The translations under genes were made by a program, and so were the position numbers. Below the pieces are notes generated by a model, which saw nothing but the letters and a program-made list of their open reading frames with translations, was not told where the DNA came from and ran no database searches. 64,000 bases of DNA, from contig NZ_CP021112.1 of assembly GCF_002119765.1 (NCBI RefSeq), forward strand, positions 3,776,501 to 3,840,500, in the 5' to 3' direction. Shown here one piece after another: positions 17,596 to 26,921 of the stretch. Position 1 is the first letter of the stretch; every line of letters begins with the position of its first letter. The stretch is from Pseudorhodoplanes sinuspersici (GTDB lineage Bacteria; Pseudomonadota; Alphaproteobacteria; Rhizobiales; Xanthobacteraceae).

Positions 17596-18108
17596 TTACC
17601 GCGCGGCGATCTTCCGCAGCCAGTCGGCGAGCAGCGCCTTCTCATAAACGAACGGATCGCCGGAAAAGCGCGCCGACGGGTTCATCAGGTAATTCATGTC
17701 GGTCAGCGTCTCGCGGCCGGATTGCGGCTTGCCGCCGCCGGTCAATTGATAGCGCAGCGTGATGCGTGGCGGCGTGATGTCTTTCAGGATGCGGACATTG
17801 GCGGCGTTGCCGAGCAGCGGGTTGTAGATGCCGGCGCGTTGGAAATCGAGGATCTCGATCCGCAAGCTTGCGCCCGGCTTCAACAACGATTGTGCCGCGC
17901 GCACGATATAGCCGGTCAGTTCGCTGACCGCGGCGGCGCGCTCGCGCGGCGTGAAGCGATAGCGGAAATCGTCGTCGTTGAAGCGTTCGGGATGAACGAA
18001 GGTGACCTTGACGGCGGCGGGTGCCGCCATTGCGGGCGACGGTGCCGCGATGGCGCATGCAGCGGCGATCACGATCGCGGCAGCGAAGGTCCGGCACAGC
18101 ATGATCAC
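17596..18108 (-). CDS. DUF3016-type exported protein
   Basis: About 170 residues. A signal peptide (AAAIVIAAACAIAAPSPAMA) is followed by VKVTFVHPERFNDDDFRYRF and a domain matching DUF3016 (unknown function, periplasmic). GGAG lies seven bases before a GTG at 18108; an in-frame ATG at 18102 is the alternative start, with a poorer spacing. Divergent from the fumarase gene. Confidence 0.72.
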   Translation of the reverse strand: MIMLCRTFAAAIVIAAACAIAAPSPAMAAPAAVKVTFVHPERFNDDDFRYRFTPRERAAAVSELTGYIVRAAQSLLKPGASLRIEILDFQRAGIYNPLLGNAANVRILKDITPPRITLRYQLTGGGKPQSGRETLTDMNYLMNPSARFSGDPFVYEKALLADWLRKIAAR

Positions 18109-18293
18109 GCGAGGTCTCCGATGGATGGGGCGGGGAGGGCGGCAAAGAACACAATTGTCCTCCGTCCAGATAGGGGATGTTCGATCTGCGCCAAAGGGTA
18201 ATCGGCGATGCAGCGGCGTTCTTTGCATTCCTTTGGAAATTCTCTAAAACGCGCGACGAAGCCGTCGAGGCAGCCAAATCGCGAGTGTTTTCA

Positions 18294-19937
18294 ATGAACG
18301 CCCCTGTCACCCCGCCGATCCCCGCCTACAAGCACACCCCGCTGTTCCCGCTCGGCAAGGACAAGACGCCGTATCGCAAGCTCGATGTGCCGGGCGTGCG
18401 GGTGGAAAAGGTGCTGGGCAAGGACGTGCTGGTGGTGCCGGCGGAGGCGCTGAAAGTGCTGGCCGAGGCGGCGTATTCCGATATCAACCATTATCTGCGG
18501 CCAGGCCATCTGCAGCAGCTTCGCAACATCCTCGAAGACTCAGAGGCCAGCGACAACGACAAGTTCGTTGCGTTTGATTTTTTGAAGAATGCCAATATCG
18601 CCGCCGGCGGAACGCTGCCGATGTGCCAGGACACCGGCACCTGCATCATCATGGGCAAGCGCGGGCGCAATGTGTGGGTGGAGGGTGACGACGAAGCCGC
18701 GCTCGCGGAAGGCGCGCGCGATTCATACCTGAAGAAGAACCTGCGCTATTCGCAGCTCGCGCCGCTCTCGATGTTCGAGGAAAAGAATACCAAGTCGAAC
18801 ATGCCGGCGCAGGTCGAGCTCTATGCGGACGGCGACGACGAATACAAGTTCCTGTTCATCGCCAAGGGCGGCGGCTCGGCCAACAAGACGTTCCTGTTCC
18901 AGGCGACGCCCTCGATCCTGACGCGCGACCGCATGCTGGCCTTCCTGAAAGAGAAGGTGCTGACGCTCGGCACCGCGGCGTGCCCGCCGTATCATCTGGC
19001 GATCGTGATCGGCGGCACCTCGGCAGAGCTGAACCTGAAGACGGTGAAGCTCGCCTCCTGTCGTTACTATGACACGCTGCCGACGCAAGGGTCGGAGGAC
19101 GGTCACGCCTTCCGCGACCTCGAGATGGAGCAGGAAGTGCTGAAGATGACGCAGTCGCTCGGCGTCGGCGCGCAGTTCGGCGGCAAGTATTTCTGTCACG
19201 ACGTGCGGGTGATCCGGCTGCCGCGGCATGGCGCGTCATTGCCGATCGGTCTTGGCGTATCGTGCTCGGCTGATCGTCAGGCGATGGGCAAGATCACCAA
19301 GGACGGCGTGTTCCTGGAAGAGCTGGAGCACAATCCGGCGAAATATCTACCGGACATCGATGAATCCACGCTCGGCGGCGAGGTGGTGCAGATCAACCTC
19401 AACCAGCCGATGGACGCGATCCGCAAGACGCTGTCGCAATATCCGACCAAGACACGCCTCTCGCTCACCGGCACCATGATCGTGGCGCGCGACCTTGCCC
19501 ACGGCAAGCTGCGCGAGCGGCTGGAGCAGGGCAAGGGCCTGCCGGATTATTTCAAGAACCATCCGATCTATTATGCCGGTCCCGCCAAGACGCCGGCCGG
19601 TTACGCCTCCGGCGCGTTCGGCCCGACCACGGCGGGGCGGATGGACAGCTATATCGACCAGTTCCAGGACGCCGGCGGCTCGCTGGTGATGGTGGCCAAG
19701 GGCAATCGCTCGCCGGCGGTGCGCGAAGCCTGCAAGAAATACGGCGGCTTCTATCTCGGTTCGATCGGCGGGGCGGCCGCCAACCTTGCCGAACATTGCA
19801 TCAAGAAGGTCGAGACCATCGAATACCACGAGCTCGGCATGGAAGCGATCTGGCGCATCGAGGTGGAGAATTTCCCGGCCTTCATCATCATCGACGACAA
19901 GGGCAACGACTTTTTCAAGGAGTTGAATTTGGGGTGA
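18294..19937 (+). CDS. fumA: Class I fumarate hydratase (Fe-S)
   Basis: 547 residues, the length of single-chain class I fumarases. It interconverts fumarate and malate in the TCA cycle using an oxygen-sensitive [4Fe-4S] cluster. The N-terminal alpha domain carries the [16 protein letters not shown] cluster-ligand region. Further features are [32 protein letters not shown] and the C-terminal beta domain with [21 protein letters not shown] (substrate-binding). Start at ATG 18294 ([21 protein letters not shown]); upstream in-frame codons would add an unrelated extension. Monocistronic; followed by an intergenic repeat. Confidence 0.95.
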   Translation: MNAPVTPPIPAYKHTPLFPLGKDKTPYRKLDVPGVRVEKVLGKDVLVVPAEALKVLAEAAYSDINHYLRPGHLQQLRNILEDSEASDNDKFVAFDFLKNANIAAGGTLPMCQDTGTCIIMGKRGRNVWVEGDDEAALAEGARDSYLKKNLRYSQLAPLSMFEEKNTKSNMPAQVELYADGDDEYKFLFIAKGGGSANKTFLFQATPSILTRDRMLAFLKEKVLTLGTAACPPYHLAIVIGGTSAELNLKTVKLASCRYYDTLPTQGSEDGHAFRDLEMEQEVLKMTQSLGVGAQFGGKYFCHDVRVIRLPRHGASLPIGLGVSCSADRQAMGKITKDGVFLEELEHNPAKYLPDIDESTLGGEVVQINLNQPMDAIRKTLSQYPTKTRLSLTGTMIVARDLAHGKLRERLEQGKGLPDYFKNHPIYYAGPAKTPAGYASGAFGPTTAGRMDSYIDQFQDAGGSLVMVAKGNRSPAVREACKKYGGFYLGSIGGAAANLAEHCIKKVETIEYHELGMEAIWRIEVENFPAFIIIDDKGNDFFKELNLG

Positions 19938-19949
19938 TGAGCATCCATT

Positions 19950-20042
19950 GCTCCGCTCATTCCCGCGAAAGCGGGAATCCAGAGCCACACAACGAGAGTT
20001 TTCGTTTCGCCCTGGGTCCCCGCCTTCGCGGGGACGAGTGGA
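19950..20042. repeat. Intergenic inverted repeat, 'CCCGCGAAAGCGGG' family
   Basis: CGCTCATTCCCGCGAAAGCG at the left, CCGCCTTCGCGGGGACGAG at the right. Lies just after fumA and can form a long imperfect hairpin. Confidence 0.85.
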
Positions 20043-20166
20043 GTGGATGTATAAGCCCTGTGGGCTTAACCATCCCGCCAATTGAAATTTTATTGCAATC
20101 GGCATAATGCTGAGGCGGAAGGCCCTTCATCCGATTCTGTCATCAGCGGATTTATCGTTCCGGACC

Positions 20167-20712
20167 ATGGCTAAAGCATTCCGTCGCCCCTATCGCGTCG
20201 GCCGATCCCGTACCGGGCTTGGCGGCTTCGCAACCCGCGAAATCCAGAAGAACGAACTGATCGATACCTATCGCGGTCAGATGATCGACAGCAAAACCGC
20301 TGACGAGCGCGACAATCGTTATATGTTCGAGGTCAATTCGCGCTGGACCATCGACGGCTCCAACCGCCGCAACCTCGCGCGCTATTTCAATCATTCCTGC
20401 CGCCCGAATGCCGAAAGCGACGTCAAGGGCCACACGGTCATCATCAAGGCCCGCAAGAAGATTCAACCCGGCGAAGAGATCGTCTACGATTACGGCAAGG
20501 ATTACTTCGATATCTTCCTGAAGCCGGTCGGCTGCAAGTGCGACAAGTGCCTGGAAAAGCGCGCCGCCGAGCGCGCCGAAAAAAGGGCCGCCGCGGCTGG
20601 CAAGAAGCCGACGGTGAAGCGCGGCAAGGTCGCCGGTGCGAAGAAGGCCGCGCCGAAGAAGACGAAGGCCGTCGGCGCGAAGAAAAAGAAGACCACGAAG
20701 AAGCGGAAGTAG
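20167..20712 (+). CDS. SET-domain protein methyltransferase with Lys/Ala-rich tail
   Basis: 181 residues. A SET domain spans about residues 8-120: GRSRTGLGGFATREIQ, the SAM/catalytic motif YFNHSCRPN (Asn75-His76-Ser77-Cys78) and EEIVYDYGKDYFD, followed by a post-SET-like CKCDKC. SET enzymes transfer methyl groups from S-adenosylmethionine to lysines of proteins. The last ~50 residues are almost only Lys, Ala, Gly, Thr and Arg, like the tail of histone H1, and could bind DNA or be a self-substrate. Start at ATG 20167, preferred over an upstream alternative because the SET domain begins right there. Single gene between repeats. Confidence 0.88.
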   Translation: MAKAFRRPYRVGRSRTGLGGFATREIQKNELIDTYRGQMIDSKTADERDNRYMFEVNSRWTIDGSNRRNLARYFNHSCRPNAESDVKGHTVIIKARKKIQPGEEIVYDYGKDYFDIFLKPVGCKCDKCLEKRAAERAEKRAAAAGKKPTVKRGKVAGAKKAAPKKTKAVGAKKKKTTKKRK

Positions 20713-20715
20713 TTG

Positions 20716-20831
20716 TCGGTCGTCCCCGTGAAAGCGGGGACCCATACGCCGAGACCTTTCGATGATCGTTCGCTGGGCGTTACAATCATACACCGCTGTG
20801 GTTATGGGGCCCCGCTTTCGCGGGGACGACC
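20716..20831. repeat. Intergenic inverted repeat, 'CCCGCGAAAGCGGG' family
   Basis: TCGGTCGTCCCCGTGAAAGC and GCTTTCGCGGGGACGACC are the arms, ~115 bases from end to end. The following stretch to 21076 holds no gene that I can recognise; it must contain the promoter of the alpha/beta hydrolase gene. Confidence 0.85.
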
Positions 20832-21076
20832 AATACTCATTCGCGCTCAGCACATCGCCCCGGTATTGGCCTGCGGCGTTCGCGGACATCATTGAACCGG
20901 CCGCGGCCGAATGCGCTGGACTCCGCCACAAGCGCAAGGCCCCCCGATAGCCATGCAAGCCCGGTACCTGCCGCCCGCAGATGCGCAGGATTAAAGCTCT
21001 GTAGCGCCTGTCCCTGTTCGGTTTATGCTCCCCGGCAGGGCCGGTAAGTGCGCCGGGAATTCCGAAGGAGCCTTTG

Positions 21077-22015
21077 ATGTCCCCTCGACCTGCTTTGGCT
21101 GTTCTTGCATTTGCCGCTCTTGCCGCCACACTGGCTGTTTCGCTTGCCACCCCCGCCGCCGCCCAGATGAAATCCGAAATCCCGCCGCTGCCGGATATCC
21201 AGTTCGCCGAGATCCCGGCCGCCTCACGCGCCGAATATCAAGGCGACCGCTTCAGCTATATGGAGGCCGGCCGGGCCGATGCGCCGGTGGTGCTGCTGTT
21301 GCACGGCGTCGGCGCCAATTCCATGCATTGGCGTTACCAGCTCGCCGGCCTGTCCGACCGCTACCGCGTGATCGCCTGGAACGCGCCAGGCTACATGCTG
21401 TCCGACGCTTTCATGAAGGAAACACCGGACTGCAAGGATTACGCGGAAGCCATTGCCGATTTTCTCGCCGCGCTGAAGATCGAGCGCGCCTATGTGGTCG
21501 GCAATTCGTTCGGCAGCCGGGTCGCGCAATGCTTTGCGATTTACTATCCGGATCGCGTGCTCCGGCTGGCGATGACCGGCACCGGTGTCGGTCCGAAAGA
21601 TATGCCGGAGGAGCAGAAGGCGAAGATCATCGCCACGCGCGAGGCGCAGGTCGCCAAGGGCATCTATGGTTTCGGTGCGCGTGTCACCGCCCTGCTGGGT
21701 CCCAATCCATCGCCGGAACTGGTGACGGAAGTGCAGCGCGTGCTGCGCGCGACGCAGCCGCGCGGTTTCATGCACGGCGTCAAGCTCGGTATGGCCAACG
21801 GCTATAGCCCGGAGGAGGTCGGCGCCAAGGCGACGATGCCGGTGCTGATGATTCAGGGCCGCACCGACAAGGTCAATCCCGGCGACGTGAATGCCGCTGT
21901 GCTGATCAAGCATCTGAAGAACGGCAAACTCGAATGGCTGGAGAATTATGGCCATCTGCCGGAAGTCGAAGCGCCGGACACCGTCAACAAGATGCTGCGC
22001 GACTTTTTCGGATGA
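21077..22015 (+). CDS. Exported alpha/beta hydrolase
   Basis: 312 residues with a signal peptide (ALAATLAVSLATPAAA). The alpha/beta hydrolase fold shows the oxyanion-hole segment LLLHGVGANSMHWRYQL, the nucleophile elbow GNSFGS (Ser144), the acid in IQGRTDKVNP and the catalytic His in ENYGHLPEVE. The substrate is not readable. GAAGGAG lies nine bases before the ATG at 21077. Its stop overlaps the start of the Bug-type binding protein gene (ATGA), so the two are translationally coupled. Confidence 0.86.
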   Translation: MSPRPALAVLAFAALAATLAVSLATPAAAQMKSEIPPLPDIQFAEIPAASRAEYQGDRFSYMEAGRADAPVVLLLHGVGANSMHWRYQLAGLSDRYRVIAWNAPGYMLSDAFMKETPDCKDYAEAIADFLAALKIERAYVVGNSFGSRVAQCFAIYYPDRVLRLAMTGTGVGPKDMPEEQKAKIIATREAQVAKGIYGFGARVTALLGPNPSPELVTEVQRVLRATQPRGFMHGVKLGMANGYSPEEVGAKATMPVLMIQGRTDKVNPGDVNAAVLIKHLKNGKLEWLENYGHLPEVEAPDTVNKMLRDFFG

Positions 22016-23004
22016 GGATCGTTCGATTGATGTTGGCCCAATGCAGAGCCATTGCCGTCTTCGCAGTCTTGTCGATTGCGGGGCACGCGGCGGCTGCGCA
22101 AGACCTTTATCCGTCGCGGCCGATCACCATGATCGTGCCGTTCGCGGCCGGCGGTTCGACCGATGTGATCGCCCGTGTGGTCGCCGAGGCGATGCGCGAT
22201 GTGCTGGAGCAACCGATCGTCATCGAGAATCGTGGCGGTGCGGGCGGCTCGATCGGCACGGCCGCGATCGCACAGGCCGCGCCCGACGGCTATACCATCG
22301 GCATGGGCACGGCATCGACGCTGGCGATCAATCCGGCCGCCTACAAAAGCCTGCCTTATAACATCGTCCGCGATCTCAAACCGGTCGGGCTGATTGCATC
22401 GGTGCCGAACGTGATCACGGTCAATCCGTCCGTTCGCGCGAAGTCGGTGGCCGAGCTTGTCGCACTTGCGAAATTGCAACCCGGCAAAATGACGTATGGG
22501 TCGGCCGGCAACGGCTCGGTCAGCCATCTGATGGGCGAGCAATTCAAGGTGGCGACCGGCACCGACATTGTGCATGTGCCGTATCGCGGTGTCGGCCCGG
22601 CTTTGAACGACGCCGTGGCCGGGCAGATCTTCATCCTGTTCGACAATCTGCCGACCTCGCTGCCGCTCATTCAGGCCGACAAACTGCGGGCGCTGGCGGT
22701 GTCGTCTCCGACGCGGCTCGAGGATTTGCCCGACATTCCGACCTTTGCGGAACTGAACCTGGACGGCCTCGACTGGATGGCGTTTTTCGGCATCGTCGCG
22801 CCGGCCAGGACACCGCAATCGATCATCGAGCGTCTCAATGCGGCCTTGGCGCAGGCGCTGACCAGCACGCAGGTTGCCGAGATCCTGGCGAAGCAGCATG
22901 CCTTTCCGCAGCCGGGGCCACCGGGCGAATTCGCCGCGCTGATCGACCGCGAATTCACGCGCATGAAGCGTGCGGTGACGGCGGCGAAGATCGAGGTGCC
23001 GTAG
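22012..23004 (+). CDS. Bug/TctC-type tripartite tricarboxylate solute-binding protein
   Basis: 330 residues. Signal peptide, then the family opening YPSRPITMIVPFAAGGSTDVIARVVAEAM, later NVITVNPS, MTYGSAGNGSVSHLMGEQFK and HVPYRGVGPALNDAVAGQI. This is a periplasmic binding protein of the TTT/Bug class, typically for carboxylates. The start ATG overlaps the TGA of the hydrolase gene (four-base overlap). The tctA/tctB membrane components are not in the window, so it is an orphan binding protein; the pairing with a hydrolase hints at an ester substrate. Confidence 0.9.
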   Translation: MRIVRLMLAQCRAIAVFAVLSIAGHAAAAQDLYPSRPITMIVPFAAGGSTDVIARVVAEAMRDVLEQPIVIENRGGAGGSIGTAAIAQAAPDGYTIGMGTASTLAINPAAYKSLPYNIVRDLKPVGLIASVPNVITVNPSVRAKSVAELVALAKLQPGKMTYGSAGNGSVSHLMGEQFKVATGTDIVHVPYRGVGPALNDAVAGQIFILFDNLPTSLPLIQADKLRALAVSSPTRLEDLPDIPTFAELNLDGLDWMAFFGIVAPARTPQSIIERLNAALAQALTSTQVAEILAKQHAFPQPGPPGEFAALIDREFTRMKRAVTAAKIEVP

Positions 23005-23024
23005 CTTGTCGGGCTTCAACACAT

Positions 23025-23113
23025 TCTCCGCTCATTCCCGCGAATGCGGGAATCCAGCCTTGTGTTCTTGAAGATGAAAGGCTGGGTTCCCGCTTTCGCG
23101 GGGACGAACGGTG
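23025..23113. repeat. Intergenic inverted repeat, 'CCCGCGAAAGCGGG' family
   Basis: CCGCTCATTCCCGCGAATGC and GCTTTCGCGGGGACGAACGG are the arms; it separates convergent genes and may serve as a transcript end for both. Confidence 0.85.
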
Positions 23114-23131
23114 GATGACTATAGCGCGCTG

Positions 23132-24094
23132 TTATTGCAGCGCCTTCGCTTCGATCTTCTTGTCGGCGAAATATTTCAGCGCGCCGGGGTGATACGGGAT
23201 GTCGTATGTCTTGTAGAGGCCGGCGGCCGAGAACTCGCGCAAGGCCGGCTGCACCGAGACGAGATCGGCCTTGTTGGCGTCCATGGCCTCGATCATCTTG
23301 TAGACCACGTCATCCTTCACCTTGGCGCTGGTGAACAACATGTTGTCCCAGGTGTAGACGCCCATCGGCTTGTCGACGCCGATGAAGAAGGGCCCGGGCG
23401 TGGCCTGGCTGAGATAGCCGGGCGCGAAGATCTTGCGCGCGGCCGGCATCCCTGATTCCGGAATTTCGACGACGCGGATGCCGCCGACCGTCACATCGGT
23501 TTCGCGGACCTTCGGCGCGCCGAACGCAAAGAAGAATGTATCGGACGAGCCGGCGGTGAAATCGTCGGCGCCGCGGATCACGTTCGGCACCAGCACGGGA
23601 TTGATGTCTTTTTCAGTCAGGCCACCGGTGGCGAGCATCGCCCGCGAGATCGGATCGAGCGTGCGCTGCGCCGAAAAGCCCCAGACCACTTTCTTGCCCT
23701 TGAGGTCGGCCATCGATTTGACCGGACTGTCCTTGCGCACGAAGAAGGCGGCGCGCAGCGGATGGATCGCGCCGATCAGCCGCAGGTCACCCGGCTTCTT
23801 GCCGTCGCCGGTCGCGGCCAGCACCTCGGCGAGATTGGCGATGCCAAGCTCTGCCTCATTGCGGGCCACCAGCGGGATCAGAACCGATTCACCCGCGGTC
23901 GGCTGCACCAGCACGTTGAGGCCGGCCTTTTCCTTCAGCACCTTGGCGATGGCAGAGCCGGTCGTGTGGTTGAGTGTGCCGGGCTGCATGGTGGCGAGCC
24001 CGAAGGTCTGGGCCGTGGCAGGCGTAATTATGGCAGGCGCCGTCACCAGCGTCGCGGCCAGAAGCGCGGCCGCGACCGTAGAAAGTCGTGTCAT
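23132..24094 (-). CDS. TAXI-family TRAP solute-binding protein
   Basis: 320 residues. A signal peptide is followed by FGLATMQPGTLNHTTGSAIA, the family hallmark VQPTAGESVLIPLVARNEAELGIANLAEV and DLKGKKVVWGFSAQRTLDPI. TAXI proteins deliver substrates such as glutamate or carboxylates to TRAP permeases of the fused DctQM type. The gene for such a permease is not nearby. AGGGAGGAAG precedes the ATG at 24094. It is followed upstream on the same strand by another binding-protein gene. Confidence 0.88.
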   Translation of the reverse strand: MTRLSTVAAALLAATLVTAPAIITPATAQTFGLATMQPGTLNHTTGSAIAKVLKEKAGLNVLVQPTAGESVLIPLVARNEAELGIANLAEVLAATGDGKKPGDLRLIGAIHPLRAAFFVRKDSPVKSMADLKGKKVVWGFSAQRTLDPISRAMLATGGLTEKDINPVLVPNVIRGADDFTAGSSDTFFFAFGAPKVRETDVTVGGIRVVEIPESGMPAARKIFAPGYLSQATPGPFFIGVDKPMGVYTWDNMLFTSAKVKDDVVYKMIEAMDANKADLVSVQPALREFSAAGLYKTYDIPYHPGALKYFADKKIEAKALQ

Positions 24095-24151
24095 TGTCTT
24101 CCTCCCTTTTATCGTTACGGAAGACAGAGCAGGACCGGAGCCGCCCGTCAA

Positions 24152-24188
24152 TCACCACTTCATCTTGCACTCACCACTTCATCTTGCA
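24152..24188. repeat. 19-base tandem duplication at a gene end
   Basis: TCACCACTTCATCTTGCA occurs twice, separated by one C. The second copy encodes the last residues (KCKMKW) and stop of the branched-chain-type binding protein gene; the first copy is just beyond the stop. Confidence 0.9.
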
Positions 24189-25346
24189 TTTGTCGTGATA
24201 GCGGTCCTGGTGGTCCTTCAGGGCGAGGGCAGTGGTCTTGAGCGTGAAACCGCCATTGTCATCTTTCACCGCCTCCTGCAGGTAGAAATTCTGGATCGGG
24301 AAGTGGTTGTTGCCGTATTTGTAGTCGCCGCGGACCGACTTGTAATTCGCCTTGCGCATGGCCTCGCGCATCACATCCTTCTTGGTGAGATCGCCGCCCG
24401 CCGCTTTGACCGCACTGTCGATCAGCATCGCCGCATCATAGGCTTGCGAGGCATAGAAAGCCGGGTTGCGGTGGTACTTCTTCTTGAAATCGGCGACGAA
24501 CTTCTTGTTGGCGTCGTTCGGCAGATCGATCACCCAATGTTGCGCGCTGGGAATGCCAAGGGCGAGGTCCTTCAGCAGCGGCAGCGAGACCGCATCGATG
24601 ACGTAACCGGTATAGAGGGGGATCTGTCCACGTAATCCGCTTTGCGCATATTGTGTCAGAAACTGCACGCCAGCCGCACCGGGATAGAACGCAAAGATCG
24701 CATCCGGCTTGGCGGATCGCGCCTTGGACAACTCTGTCGAGAAATCAAGTTGATCCGGCCAGCGTGTATAATCTTCGCCGATCACCTGGCCTTTGAAATT
24801 GGCTTTGAAGCCGGCGAGCACGTCCTTGCCGGCGGCGTAATTCGGCGCCAGCAGATAGACCGACTTGACGCCCTTCTGGTTCATGTATTCGCCGATCGCC
24901 TGCGGCACCTGATCGCCTTGCCATGAGGTGGAGAAAAACCACGGCGAGCACAACTCGCCTGCGATCTGCGAGGGGCCGGCATTGGGACTGATAATAAAGG
25001 TTTCGGAATCGACAGCCGACTTCAGCGAGGCGAGGAGAACATTCGATGCGATGTAGCCGGTGAGGATATTGACCTTGTCCGATTGGATCAGCTTCTCGGT
25101 TTTCTGCTTGCCGACGTCCGGCTTCAGGCCGTCGTCTTCGTAGATCATTTCGACATTGAGGCCGTTCATCTTGCGGCCGAGATGATCGAGGGCCAGTTCG
25201 AAGGCGTCCCGCATGTCGGTGCCGACGGCCGCGAGCGGGCCGGTAAAGCTTGCGACATATCCGATTTTGATGGACTTCTGCTGCGCCGTTGCAGGCCAGG
25301 CAGCGCAGACGAAGAGGGCAGTTCCGAGCAGCAATCGCTTGAGCAT
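24171..25346 (-). CDS. Branched-chain amino acid-type ABC solute-binding protein
   Basis: 391 residues. Signal peptide, then IKIGYVASFTGPLAAVGTDMRDAFELALDHLG and the two-lobe Peripla_BP_6 pattern (LivK/LivJ family) with AEKVVIL-like regions and a final QDRYHDKCKMKW. It probably captures amino acids, amides or aromatic acids in the periplasm. No permease or ATPase genes follow. GGGAGAGAGTCAC precedes the ATG. It is an isolated binding protein beside the TAXI gene. Confidence 0.88.
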   Translation of the reverse strand: MLKRLLLGTALFVCAAWPATAQQKSIKIGYVASFTGPLAAVGTDMRDAFELALDHLGRKMNGLNVEMIYEDDGLKPDVGKQKTEKLIQSDKVNILTGYIASNVLLASLKSAVDSETFIISPNAGPSQIAGELCSPWFFSTSWQGDQVPQAIGEYMNQKGVKSVYLLAPNYAAGKDVLAGFKANFKGQVIGEDYTRWPDQLDFSTELSKARSAKPDAIFAFYPGAAGVQFLTQYAQSGLRGQIPLYTGYVIDAVSLPLLKDLALGIPSAQHWVIDLPNDANKKFVADFKKKYHRNPAFYASQAYDAAMLIDSAVKAAGGDLTKKDVMREAMRKANYKSVRGDYKYGNNHFPIQNFYLQEAVKDDNGGFTLKTTALALKDHQDRYHDKCKMKW

Positions 25347-25418
25347 GTGACTCTCTCCCTAGATGTGTATGCGCCTTTTTGGCTGGCGCTTTATGGTTTG
25401 GTATCCTGGGGCTTCTTC

Positions 25419-25562
25419 TTCACCCTCCCCTGGAGGGGGAGGGTCGGCGAGTATCGAACGTTAGTGAGATACGAGCCGGGGTGGGGTGATTTTGAAAGTA
25501 AGTCACCCCACCCCGCTGCTCGCTTCGCTCACAGCGACCCTCCCCCTCCAGGGGAGGGTGAA
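25419..25562. repeat. Intergenic inverted repeat, 'CCCTCCCCTGGAGGGG' type
   Basis: Arms TTCACCCTCCCCTGGAGGGG and CCCCTCCAGGGGAGGGTGAA are perfectly complementary for ~28 bases and each is itself palindromic; between them lie GAGTATCGAACG / TGCTCGCTTCGCTCAC segments. The whole non-coding stretch 25347-25703 holds nothing else that I can identify apart from promoters. Confidence 0.88.
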
Positions 25563-25703
25563 AGCAGGCCGCAGCACGGAATGAAGTGAAGTGGTGCGCT
25601 GCAGAACCGGGATCTTCAGAACGTCGGTGGCCGGAACGGTCCCGGACCAGCGGTGCATCATTTGCGTTTCGCGCTTATGTTGCACGGCGCCCCGGACACG
25701 CGC

Positions 25704-26870
25704 TTAATTCCACAATTTCTTTGTTGCGATATCGGCACCTTCGCGCATCGCCTTGAATTTCTCCCACACGACGCTGTCGTGCACTTCGGTGCGGTAGAGC
25801 GCCTGCGAGGAAAAGCCGCAATCGGCGCCGGCCATGACGTTCTCGCGTCCGACCAGCTTTGCGAAGCGCAGGAGGCGTTCGGCAATCAGTTCGGGATGTT
25901 CGACGATGTTGCTGGCATGGGTGACGACGCCGGGGCAGAGCACGAGATCTTTCGGCACCTTCACATTCTCGAACAGGTGATATTCGTGCTCATGGCGCGG
26001 ATTGGCGGCTTCGAACGAGACCGAGCCGGCATTGACCGACAGCACATATCCGATGATTTCCGCCAGCGTCGCCTCATAGAGGCGGGGGCCTTCGTTGATG
26101 CCGTAGCATGTATGGAATCGCACTTTCTCGCGCGGAATGCCTTTCAGCGCGGTATTGACCGCCTCGACATAGATCTGCGCCCGGCGCTTCATCTGCGTCT
26201 CGTCGAGGCCGGGCTCGACGAAAATGTCCGGCAGGAACGGATCGTCGACCTGAAGAATGATGCCGGCATCGACGATCGCCTTGTATTCCTTGCCGAGTTC
26301 GGCCGCGAGCGCGTGGAAATATTCTTCATCCGACTTGTAATACTCGTTGACGCCGACGCCGGACGGCGCGGTGGCCGGCAGGAACACATGATGATCGGGA
26401 ATGCCGGCGGCCTTGGCCGCGGCTTTCACATTGGCGATGTCGCGCTGCACGGCTTTCTCGCCGCGATATTTCACCGGACCGACACAGACCACCGGCGTGA
26501 TCGGCACGATGGTGCCGCCCATCATCGCCTGCTTGAAATACTCCTGATAGTATTCCGGAAAGGCTTCGACTTCCTTCTGGAACAGCACCATCTTCTGGCC
26601 GGTGCGGGCCTCGAAGCCTTCAAGGCGCTCCTGAATGTAAGTGAAGAAGCCGGGCTTGGAGAACTCGCCGTCGGTGACGATGTCGATGCCGCTGTCCTTC
26701 TGTTTCTTCACCGAGTCCTTCACCGACTGGCTGAGGATCTTGTCGAACTCGGCCTCGTCGATTTTTTCGCCGGAATACTTCTTTTTCAGAATGTCGAGCA
26801 ACTTGTGCGGCCGCGGCAGACTGCCGATATGCGTGGTCTGGATGCGATCGGTGTTCTGCTGGATTGTCAT
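25704..26870 (-). CDS. MetE C-terminal-like cobalamin-independent methyltransferase, paralogue 1
   Basis: 388 residues, only half the length of full MetE, corresponding to its catalytic C-terminal barrel. Signature features: TTHIGSLPRP near the N-terminus, DGEFSKPGFFTY, a zinc site HTCYG plus a later ADCGFSS (His, Cys and Cys ligands of MetE retained) and a Glu between them. MetE moves a methyl group from methyl-tetrahydrofolate to homocysteine; short proteins of this kind may act on other thiols or methyl donors. GGAGA lies upstream of ATG 26870. It follows a tetR gene on the same strand. Confidence 0.85.
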   Translation of the reverse strand: MTIQQNTDRIQTTHIGSLPRPHKLLDILKKKYSGEKIDEAEFDKILSQSVKDSVKKQKDSGIDIVTDGEFSKPGFFTYIQERLEGFEARTGQKMVLFQKEVEAFPEYYQEYFKQAMMGGTIVPITPVVCVGPVKYRGEKAVQRDIANVKAAAKAAGIPDHHVFLPATAPSGVGVNEYYKSDEEYFHALAAELGKEYKAIVDAGIILQVDDPFLPDIFVEPGLDETQMKRRAQIYVEAVNTALKGIPREKVRFHTCYGINEGPRLYEATLAEIIGYVLSVNAGSVSFEAANPRHEHEYHLFENVKVPKDLVLCPGVVTHASNIVEHPELIAERLLRFAKLVGRENVMAGADCGFSSQALYRTEVHDSVVWEKFKAMREGADIATKKLWN

Positions 26871-26921
26871 CCGAGGTTTCTCCATTAGTTTTTTGTCGTT
26901 GAGGTGTTTGCCAAGCGCGGA

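Noticed and set aside
25419-25562. Miniature transposon
   Set aside because: Inverted arms are present but no target-site duplication or transposase remnant can be seen; kept as an intergenic repeat.
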